Shown: positions 1 through 4,970 of the stretch, one piece after another
Layout of the letters: each line of letters opens with the position of its first letter
How positions within the stretch are numbered: position 1 is the stretch's first letter
Origin: a bacterium
Lineage (GTDB): Bacteria > Bdellovibrionota > Bdellovibrionia > Bdellovibrionales > UBA1609
Length of the DNA stretch: 5,194 bases
Assembly: GCA_021784635.1 (NCBI GenBank)
Contig: JAJYHS010000245.1
Coordinates: 2,095-7,288 of the forward strand
Reading direction: 5' to 3'
Made by a program: the position numbers and the translations under genes
Notes under the pieces: generated by a model
Told to the model about the DNA's origin: nothing
The model's database searches: none
What the model saw: the letters and a program-made list of their open reading frames with translations, nothing else

Positions 1-649
1 GATTGCCGAGGTAAATAAATCCGCCGAACGAAAATTGGGAGTGGACTGGCCCGATTCGGTACAACAGCAATTGCTCCCGCAGATGATAACGCCCACGCTC
101 GATGTAAAGTTGCACGCGCTAGAAACTCGAGGGCTCGCGCAAATTCTCGCCTCACCCACACTACTTGCTCGGAGCGGTTCACAAGCTAGTTTTTTAGCCG
201 GCGGTGAAGTCCCCGTTCGCGCGGCGACGCAGTACTATCAGCAAGTGTCGTACAAAACCTACGGCATCTCGTTAAAAATTAAACCGATTGCAGATTATTC
301 AGGCCGGCTCAGCATCGACCTCACCACTGAAATTTCGCAACTTGATCGCGCCAATTCAAATTCTGTGGATCAAATCCCCGCATTTAAGACCGATCAAATG
401 ACTACGCATTTTGACCTACCCGAACCAAGAACAATAATTTTAAGCGGGCTCATCGACAACGAGTGGTCGAAAGATACCAACGATCTTCCGCTGCTGTCAC
501 ACTTGCCGATTCTTGGGCGCCTGTTCGGCTCGGAAGATTTTAGAAAACAACGCTCCGAACTTCTCATCTTCGTCACTCCCTCGATCGTCAACGTACAAGA
601 CGAGAATCAAAAAATTCAAATCCCACAACTGAAAAATTGGGACAGCTAG
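1..649 (+). CDS. cpaC: Tad/Flp pilus outer-membrane secretin, CpaC/RcpA type (5' end missing)
   Basis: The reading frame is open from base 2, so the gene begins upstream; 215 C-terminal residues are visible before the TAG. Secretins form the ring-shaped outer-membrane channel through which the Flp pilus leaves the cell. What is seen is the conserved beta-barrel (secretin) domain: the entry motif ARSGSQASFLAGGEVPV, the stretch YGISLKIKPIADYSGRLSID, the CpaC-like EISQLDRAN, and the family signature LPLLSHLPILGRLFGS followed by ELLIFVTPSIV close to the C-terminus. The ELD-AN pattern and the IPA(F/L)-T segment match pilus secretins (CpaC/RcpA) better than GspD or PilQ, but this is family knowledge, not a search. 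The N-terminal BON/N-domain and signal peptide lie outside the window. The next gene, encoding the pilus ATPase, starts 15 nt after the stop, which supports the Tad assignment. Confidence 0.88.
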   Translation, partial: IAEVNKSAERKLGVDWPDSVQQQLLPQMITPTLDVKLHALETRGLAQILASPTLLARSGSQASFLAGGEVPVRAATQYYQQVSYKTYGISLKIKPIADYSGRLSIDLTTEISQLDRANSNSVDQIPAFKTDQMTTHFDLPEPRTIILSGLIDNEWSKDTNDLPLLSHLPILGRLFGSEDFRKQRSELLIFVTPSIVNVQDENQKIQIPQLKNWDS

Positions 650-654
650 GGGAG
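649..654 (+). promoter_or_regulatory. Ribosome binding site of cpaF
   Basis: GGGGAG overlaps the last base of the cpaC stop codon and lies 10 nt before the ATG at 665. It supports this start and suggests that cpaF is translated from the same message as cpaC, with no room for a separate promoter. Confidence 0.6.
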
Positions 655-664
655 CGCTTCAGAC

Positions 665-1822
665 ATGAGCTTCGAAAATATGGCCACCGCACGCGCAACT
701 TATGACCGGCTCTTGACAGAATTGCAGTCCGAGTCAGTTATCGATGTAACAACCCGGCCCTCGGTTCGCGAAATGGCGAGTTTACGTGAACGCGCGGTTG
801 AACTTCTCACGAAGAAATTTTCAGACTGTACAAATGAATGCCGCATGCGCGTCGAGCAAGAAATGTTTGGTTGCGGGCCGCTTGAGCTTCTAATAAACGA
901 CCCGCTGATTACCGAAATTCTAGTCAACGGGTTCGGCTCGATTTGGTTTGAAAAAAGCGGAAAGCTCCACCAGCACGACGACAAATTTTTGTCCTCTGCA
1001 AGCCTGAACAATTTTTTGCACCGTGTGATGAGCGAAGCCCGAGTGCAAGCAAACCTGGAGCGCCCCTTCGCTGACGGATATTGGCGAAAATTCCGGCTCC
1101 ATATTATTTTACCACCACTCGCGCAAAGTGACATTCACGTATCACTTCGCCGGCACCCCGAAAATCCGTGGACGTTCAAAGCTCTTGCAGAAACAGGTTG
1201 GGCCACAGAACAAGCGCTCGATCGTCTGCGGCAACTGGTTAGAGAACATCAATCATTTTTGATTATCGGCGGTACCGGCAGCGGAAAAACGTCGGTGTTA
1301 AACGCGTGTTTGCAGGAAATCGACCCCAACGAACGAGTGGTCACAATTGAAGACACAAATGAGATACAACTCCCCAACACAGCGTCAGTGAAACTTCTGT
1401 CGCGACAAGATCCTTCCGGAGTATTGCAAGATGTGGATCAAGCGGAGCTTTTGCGACAAGCGCTTCGTATGCGCCCTGATCGAATCGTCGTCGGTGAAGT
1501 ACGGGGGCAAGAAGCCAAGGATCTACTCATGGCGCTTTCAACCGGTCACCGCGGCGGACTCGGGACGCTTCATGCCGAAAATCCCCGTCAAGCTCTGTTG
1601 CGACTTGAAATGCTCGTGCAAATGGGCGCGCCCCAATGGTCATTGCGTGCAATTCGTCACCTCATTTTTTTTGGCATTCAATACGTCGTCTCGGTTACTA
1701 AAATCAACGGCGCTCGACGGTTGAAAAGTATTTCTCGCGTCACGTCCCTTGAAGAAAATGGATTTTGTTTGGAGCCGGCGTACGAATATACGGGCGAACA
1801 AGTGAGTGGGCACGGAGATTAA
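665..1822 (+). CDS. cpaF: Tad/Flp pilus assembly ATPase CpaF (TadA)
   Basis: This is a 385-residue secretion ATPase of the VirB11/GspE superfamily, the cytoplasmic hexameric motor that drives Flp pilus assembly. Motifs are in order: the N-terminal domain segment GPLELLINDPLITEILVNG (71-89); Walker A GGTGSGKTS (202-210, Lys208); Asp box VVTIEDTNEIQL (225-236, Glu229-Asp230); Walker B region RPDRIVVGEVRGQE (270-283, Glu278); His box STGHRGGLGTLHAENP (292-307, His295 and His303). All catalytic motifs look intact, so it should be active. It is at the short end for CpaF proteins, which usually exceed 400 residues; the missing length is at the N-terminus. One segment departs from the family: where CpaF proteins normally read RP..DARLPDGSRVN, this one has RPFADGYWRKFRLH (133-146), one residue shorter. 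The arginine before the (V/L)-(N/H) is kept. The gene lies 15 nt after the secretin, and a small membrane-protein gene follows after 1 nt. Confidence 0.93.
   Translation: MSFENMATARATYDRLLTELQSESVIDVTTRPSVREMASLRERAVELLTKKFSDCTNECRMRVEQEMFGCGPLELLINDPLITEILVNGFGSIWFEKSGKLHQHDDKFLSSASLNNFLHRVMSEARVQANLERPFADGYWRKFRLHIILPPLAQSDIHVSLRRHPENPWTFKALAETGWATEQALDRLRQLVREHQSFLIIGGTGSGKTSVLNACLQEIDPNERVVTIEDTNEIQLPNTASVKLLSRQDPSGVLQDVDQAELLRQALRMRPDRIVVGEVRGQEAKDLLMALSTGHRGGLGTLHAENPRQALLRLEMLVQMGAPQWSLRAIRHLIFFGIQYVVSVTKINGARRLKSISRVTSLEENGFCLEPAYEYTGEQVSGHGD
1814..1817 (+). promoter_or_regulatory. Ribosome binding site inside the 3' end of cpaF
   Basis: GGAG sits within the last codons of cpaF, 6 nt before the ATG at 1824. 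This spacing favours that ATG over the in-frame GTG at 1806, which lies upstream of the site. It points to translational coupling with cpaF. Confidence 0.5.
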
Positions 1823-1823
1823 T

Positions 1824-2033
1824 ATGAACAAGAAGACGTATCGCGAAATGATCTCAGAGGGTCTATGCGAAGCGGGAACTCTTCTGATCGTCTTCGGGCC
1901 CATCGCATGCATTTTCGAAGGACGAGAAAGCGGCAGCGCCATGCATATCCACGTGATGGAGTTTATTCTACTTGGGCTTTCAACGTTTGGCGCAGGAGCA
2001 ATTTTGAGAGCGAAACGATGGCAAGACCGATAA
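1824..2033 (+). CDS. Small two-helix membrane protein, unknown function, last gene of the pilus unit
   Basis: The product is 69 residues and I do not recognise the family. It has a short charged N-terminus (MNKKTYREMISEGLCEAG), a first hydrophobic segment about 18-31 (TLLIVFGPIACIF), a short polar loop with EGRESGSAMHIH (32-43), a second hydrophobic segment about 44-62 (VMEFILLGLSTFGAGAILRA), and a basic tail KRWQDR. This predicts a two-pass inner-membrane hairpin. By the positive-inside rule both ends are cytoplasmic. The ATG follows the cpaF TAA after a single base and has a GGAG 6 nt upstream; starting at the GTG at 1806 would add six residues inside cpaF and is less likely. It occupies the place where tadB, a larger multi-pass platform protein, is normally found, but it is far too short and too simple to be TadB. 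A pilus-accessory role is inferred from position only. Confidence 0.7.
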   Translation: MNKKTYREMISEGLCEAGTLLIVFGPIACIFEGRESGSAMHIHVMEFILLGLSTFGAGAILRAKRWQDR

Positions 2034-2043
2034 GGTCATGAAT

Positions 2044-2060
2044 CGTGCTAAGCCCGCACG
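2044..2060. terminator. Weak hairpin between converging genes
   Basis: CGTGC, a 7-nt loop, then GCACG gives a 5-bp stem over the stop codon of the minus-strand gene. A second, shorter inverted repeat (GACC/GGTC, 2025-2037) spans the stop of the plus-strand gene. Neither is followed by a run of T on either strand, so these are at best weak or Rho-dependent ends. They are listed because the two converging transcription units need termination in this 14-bp gap. Confidence 0.2.
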
Positions 2061-2575
2061 TCAAGATGTTGCCCCGCAACCAATTGATCCCGCGGATCAA
2101 CTGATTTGTCGTTTGCCCCGGATGAATTGCCACTCGCCGAATTTCCGTTTGTTCCAACAGCACTGGGCATTTCGGTCATTGCCGACCCGATTGTTGAAGG
2201 CTCACCCATTTGAAGCGGCAAATTTTCGCGTGATGAACGAACCATCGGAGAAATAATATCAGTTTGTGAAAGCATCGGCTGCTCGACCGGCGATCGATAG
2301 GACCGCACGCTGTCGGTGTGAGACTCTTGCACAAAAAATTGATCAGCCATACGTTTTACAATGGCCGCTTGTTGATCTCGTTTCGACGCGAGTTCTCGTT
2401 GATCTTGTAACCTTTGCATCGCCGCTTGGTTTGCGAAAAATGCTGTCCGCGCCTCTGGGGATGGTCCAACAGGGCGTCCAAAACTTGGCATCCCGGGGCG
2501 CGCCGTGCCGCCGCTGCGAAGATCCACCGTCGTAATTCGCTTATCGGCAGGTAAAATTCCACTTATTTTCTTCAC
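2048..2575 (-). CDS. Conserved-looking hypothetical protein with a disordered tail, downstream of aspS
   Basis: The product is 175 residues and I do not recognise it. The start chosen is the GTG at 2575, because an AGGAGGT lies 5 nt upstream; an in-frame ATG at 2650 would add 25 Arg-rich residues and lacks such a site. The N-terminus reads VKKISGILPADKRITTVDL, then ARPGMPSFGRPVGPSP (25-40), a Pro/Gly motif that looks conserved rather than random. Residues about 41-84 (EARTAFFANQ...MADQFFVQE) are rich in Gln, Ala, Arg and Lys and should form a long amphipathic helix or coiled coil. From about 100 the sequence is rich in Ser, Asn, Gly and Pro and probably disordered (for example SAVGTNGNSASGNSSGAND). 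No signal peptide, membrane segment or enzyme motif is visible, so it is probably cytoplasmic or a structural or adaptor protein. It shares the aspS strand but sits 152 bp away, so its own promoter is possible. Several antisense frames here have no ribosome binding site. Confidence 0.72.
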   Translation of the reverse strand: MKKISGILPADKRITTVDLRSGGTARPGMPSFGRPVGPSPEARTAFFANQAAMQRLQDQRELASKRDQQAAIVKRMADQFFVQESHTDSVRSYRSPVEQPMLSQTDIISPMVRSSRENLPLQMGEPSTIGSAMTEMPSAVGTNGNSASGNSSGANDKSVDPRDQLVAGQHLDVRA

Positions 2576-2580
2576 GAAGC

Positions 2581-2587
2581 ACCTCCT
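2581..2587 (-). promoter_or_regulatory. Strong Shine-Dalgarno deciding the GTG start
   Basis: The minus strand reads AGGAGGT, then 5 nt, then GTG at 2575. It is the strongest ribosome binding site in the window and fixes the start of the 175-residue gene. Confidence 0.75.
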
Positions 2588-2618
2588 TGTGCTGTCACGC
2601 TCGACATCCTTGTCAGAT

Positions 2619-2685
2619 CGTCTCAATCTTAGACATCGGTGGTGGATCAACGTTGATTGACGGCCCTACGTCTAATTCTGAGACG
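2619..2685 (-). promoter_or_regulatory. Three evenly spaced dyads upstream of the 175-residue gene
   Basis: On the plus strand GTCT-N7-AGAC occurs at 2620-2634 (spacer CAATCTT) and again at 2670-2684 (spacer AATTCTG), exactly 50 bp apart. A perfect 12-bp palindrome, ATCAACGTTGAT, sits at 2646-2657, almost exactly midway, with centres at 2627, 2651.5 and 2677. The two outer elements are related in sequence beyond their arms. This arrangement, about 25 bp or near 2.4 helical turns between centres, resembles an array of operator sites in the leader of the downstream minus-strand gene. I could not identify a convincing -35/-10 pair here, and the bound regulator is unknown. Confidence 0.35.
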
Positions 2686-2717
2686 AACTGGTCGTTTGGC
2701 TTGGATTTGACGGCTCT
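2657..2717 (+). repeat. TTGACGGCYCT direct repeat pair, 50 bp apart
   Basis: TTGACGGCCCT at 2657-2667 recurs as TTGACGGCTCT at 2707-2717, with one mismatch in 11 and the same 50-bp period as the outer dyads. Apart from these elements the 50-bp units do not align well, so this is not a clean tandem duplication. The TTGACG core resembles a -35 hexamer on the plus strand, but no -10 follows at the right distance. Confidence 0.35.
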
Positions 2718-2727
2718 ATTACAATTG

Positions 2728-4503
2728 TTACCGCTCAATTAAACGGATACCAAGTTCAATGAGCTGTTCGCGCGAAACCGGGCTCGGCGCATCGGCCATT
2801 AAATCCGTCGCTTTAGCCGTTTTCGGGAATGCAATGACTTCGCGAATGGCATCAGTACCGCAAAGAATCATCACGAGTCGATCGAGTCCCCATGCGATTC
2901 CACCGTGCGGTGGAGTTCCGTAGGTCAAAGCTTCGATGAAAAACCCGAACTTCAGTTGAATTTCGTCTTCAGTCAGGCCGAGTGCATCGAACATGGCCTT
3001 TTGAGTCTCACCGCGATGTATCCGTATACTGCCGCCGGCAATCTCGTGCCCGTTGCAAACTAAATCGTAGGCTTTAGCTTTCAAACGTGGAAATTCCGAT
3101 TCGTCCTTCTGAACTAATGCCGCCAAATTTTCATCTTTCGGTGCAGTGAATGGATGGTGACAAGCGACCCACCTTTTTTCTTCGGGCGAATATTCAAGAA
3201 GCGGAAAATCCACCACCCACAAAAATCGATCGCGACTTGTATCGACCGCGCCTAGCTCATGGGCTAAATGCAAACGCAAAGTAGACAACGCAGCACAGGT
3301 TGCCGCGAAATCGTCAGCCACTATAAATACCGAACCTGATTTTGCCCCGCCGCAGGCGGTGTAAATCTCTCGCAGTTCGTTTTCGTCAAAAAATTTTGCG
3401 ATCGGGCTTGAGATCTGATTTTTTTCGTCGACTTTAATGTAAGCAAGACCTTTGGCACCCATTTGCTTCGCCTTTTCGGTCAGTTTATCAATTTGGCCGC
3501 GCGAAAATTGTGCCGGAACGAATAAGCCTTTGATCGAACCGCCGCGCCCGGCGACATCCGAAAACGTTTTGAAAGAAGAATCGCGAAGCTTTTCAGTCAA
3601 ATCTTTAAGCTCCCAAGCGATACGAAGATCCGGTTTGTCACAACCGAAGCGGTTCATCGCTTCGGTGTAGGTCATTACTGGCAAATCGCCGATATCAACG
3701 CCTTTTATTTTCTGCCAGACGTAGCGCATGAGATCTTCGGCAACTTTCATCACATCGTCGCGATCGACAAAACTCATTTCAACGTCAATTTGACTAAATT
3801 CAGGTTGACGGTCCGCGCGTAAATCTTCATCTCGAAAACACCGCGCGATTTGAAAATACTTGTCAATGCCACCAATCATCAAAAGTTGTTTGAGCGTTTG
3901 TGGGCTCTGCGGGAGTGCATAAAACATCCCCGGATTCACCCGAGACGGCACAAGATAATCACGCGCGCCTTCAGGAGTGCTCTTGTACAATATCGGAGTT
4001 TCAATTTCTATAAAACCTTTAGAATGCAACCCTTCACGCACGGCCATCATGACCTCGTGACGTTTCATGAGATGAGCTTGCAAGCGCGGCGAACGCAAAT
4101 CGAGATAACGATATTTGAGCCGCAAAGTTTCTGAGACTTTTTCATCGCCTGGCTCAAACGGAACGGTTCGCGCCTCCGAGAGAATTTCAATTCGCTCGCC
4201 GACAATCTCGATCTCACCCGTTTTTAAATTGGGATTGCGCATCCCTTCAGGGCGAACGCGAACTTTGCCTTCAATCGCAACAACAAATTCGCCGCGAGTG
4301 TCTTTGGCAGCCTTACAAGCCTCTTGATTTGGATTAAGTACAACCTGCACAAGCCCGCTGCGGTCACGCAAATCGATAAATACAAGACCGCCATGGTCGC
4401 GCCGGGTATTAACCCATCCCATAAGAACGACGTTTTGATTTTCGTTACGGCGGTCGATTTCGCCACAGTAATGACTGCGTTTAAGTTGAGAAATAAATTT
4501 CAT
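2728..4503 (-). CDS. aspS: Aspartyl-tRNA synthetase, probably non-discriminating (Asp/Asn)
   Basis: This class II synthetase, 591 residues and full length for the bacterial type, attaches aspartate to tRNA in the cytoplasm. Domains in order: an OB-fold anticodon-binding domain (about 15-110, MGWVNTRRDHGGLVFIDLRD); motif 1 (GFIEIETP, 163-170) with STPEGARDYLVPSR (175-188); the flipping-loop and active-site segment ALPQSPQTLKQLL; motif 2 FRDEDLRADRQPEFSQIDVE (223-242); the bacteria-specific GAD insertion (about 300-430); and motif 3 GGIAWGLDRLVMIL (534-547, Arg542). The anticodon domain has His37 in RRDHGG and Gly87 in RPEG. These states are known from non-discriminating enzymes, which also charge tRNA-Asn for later amidation by GatCAB, whereas E. 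coli has RRDLGS. The ATG at 4503 is preceded immediately by an in-frame stop (TAA at 4509-4507), so the start cannot lie upstream. No good Shine-Dalgarno lies directly before it. Confidence 0.97.
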   Translation of the reverse strand: MKFISQLKRSHYCGEIDRRNENQNVVLMGWVNTRRDHGGLVFIDLRDRSGLVQVVLNPNQEACKAAKDTRGEFVVAIEGKVRVRPEGMRNPNLKTGEIEIVGERIEILSEARTVPFEPGDEKVSETLRLKYRYLDLRSPRLQAHLMKRHEVMMAVREGLHSKGFIEIETPILYKSTPEGARDYLVPSRVNPGMFYALPQSPQTLKQLLMIGGIDKYFQIARCFRDEDLRADRQPEFSQIDVEMSFVDRDDVMKVAEDLMRYVWQKIKGVDIGDLPVMTYTEAMNRFGCDKPDLRIAWELKDLTEKLRDSSFKTFSDVAGRGGSIKGLFVPAQFSRGQIDKLTEKAKQMGAKGLAYIKVDEKNQISSPIAKFFDENELREIYTACGGAKSGSVFIVADDFAATCAALSTLRLHLAHELGAVDTSRDRFLWVVDFPLLEYSPEEKRWVACHHPFTAPKDENLAALVQKDESEFPRLKAKAYDLVCNGHEIAGGSIRIHRGETQKAMFDALGLTEDEIQLKFGFFIEALTYGTPPHGGIAWGLDRLVMILCGTDAIREVIAFPKTAKATDLMADAPSPVSREQLIELGIRLIER

Positions 4504-4649
4504 GGTTTACGCGTCAGCATTAGTTCAGTTCAGCCTCACGCCTCCTCGCACAACAATTTCGCATTTCGGCACCGCGAGATCAACTATGAAAAACGTGCGG
4601 CAGCGCCATCCTGCTAGACAGCCCCCGCCAAAAAGCATAATTTTATTCT
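4504..4649. promoter_or_regulatory. Divergent promoter region between aspS and the PHA_gran_rgn-like gene
   Basis: This 146-bp gap separates genes that read away from each other, so it must hold promoters for both. I see no convincing minus-strand -35/-10 pair for aspS. On the minus strand a GAGGAGG (4547-4541) lies 37 nt before the aspS ATG, too far to serve it. A tiny frame, ATG at 4520 coding MLTRKP, ends in a TGA overlapping the aspS ATG as ATGA, but it has no ribosome binding site of its own at normal distance. A short GCAG/CTGC stem at 4600-4614 is the only other dyad noted. Confidence 0.5.
4615..4643 (+). promoter_or_regulatory. Candidate promoter giving a leaderless or very short-leader mRNA
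   Basis: TAGACA (4615-4620) matches the -35 consensus at five of six bases. After a short 15-bp spacer CATAAT (4636-4641) matches the -10 consensus at five of six; an overlapping TAATTT (4638-4643) fits TANNNT. Transcription would then start close to 4648-4650, at the ATG of the next gene. The short spacer is the weak point. Confidence 0.35.
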
Positions 4650-4952
4650 ATGCCAAAGGTTACAATACAAAAAAAGACTAAATTATCCGCAAACGAAGCT
4701 TTTCAGAAGGTTAAAACCCTGCTTGAAAATGACCACGATCTAAAAAAGCTCGATGCTGCCTATAAAACGACCTTTGATGAAAAAGGGCTAACCGGTGAAG
4801 CTAACGGCAAGATGTTCAAAGCCCACATGAATGTCAAAAATGCAGGCTCGGGGTCTGAGATAGAAATTGTCGTCGATTTGCCTCTGGCTTTGGTTCTAGT
4901 TAAGGGTGTCGTCGAGAGTACCCTCAACAAAAAGCTCGAACAAATAGTCTGA
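4650..4952 (+). CDS. PHA_gran_rgn-like small protein (polyhydroxyalkanoic acid system protein family)
   Basis: The product is 100 residues and its pattern fits the PHA_gran_rgn family, small cytoplasmic proteins named for a link to polyhydroxyalkanoate granules. Visible features: an N-terminal strand MPKVTIQKKTKLSANEAFQKVKTLLEN, with a helix beginning at about 13; then KLDAAYKTTFDEKGLTGEANGKMFKAHMNV, the central beta strands with the GLTGEA turn (46-51); then SEIEIVVDLPLALVLVKGVVESTLNKKLEQIV, where a basic amphipathic C-terminal helix follows the LPLALVLVKG segment. Length and strand/helix order match the family (about 90-110 residues), but I rely on recall of the pattern, so the assignment is tentative. 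No PHA synthase or phasin gene is in the window, so a granule role is not shown. The ATG has no Shine-Dalgarno. The sigma-factor gene starts 18 nt after its TGA and is probably cotranscribed. Confidence 0.6.
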   Translation: MPKVTIQKKTKLSANEAFQKVKTLLENDHDLKKLDAAYKTTFDEKGLTGEANGKMFKAHMNVKNAGSGSEIEIVVDLPLALVLVKGVVESTLNKKLEQIV

Positions 4953-4970
4953 TACGAATACGGAAGCTCG

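Noticed and set aside
700..1134. A 144-residue minus-strand frame inside cpaF
   Set aside because: It is antisense to a clear ATPase gene, and its Ser/Arg-rich composition is a shadow effect.
1806..1823. GTG start at 1806 for the 69-residue membrane protein
   Set aside because: The GGAG at 1814-1817 lies downstream of this GTG and is correctly placed for the ATG at 1824.
2038..2535. Two plus-strand frames (2038-2256 and 2266-2535) opposite the 175-residue gene
   Set aside because: Neither has a ribosome binding site or recognisable protein pattern, while the minus-strand gene has AGGAGGT and a patterned product; these frames are antisense shadows.
2602..2615. GACA-TCCT-TGTC small hairpin near the minus-strand ribosome binding site
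   Set aside because: A 4-bp stem is expected by chance, and it does not fit the 25-bp spacing of the other dyads.
2576..2650. An extended start at the ATG at 2650 for the 175-residue gene
   Set aside because: It would add 25 Arg-rich residues encoded across the ribosome binding site and the first dyad, and has no Shine-Dalgarno of its own.
2669..2685. Intrinsic terminator for aspS formed by the CGTCT/AGACG dyad
   Set aside because: The stem is only 5 bp, AT-containing, with a 7-nt loop and no following U-run on the minus strand; a DNA-binding site fits better.
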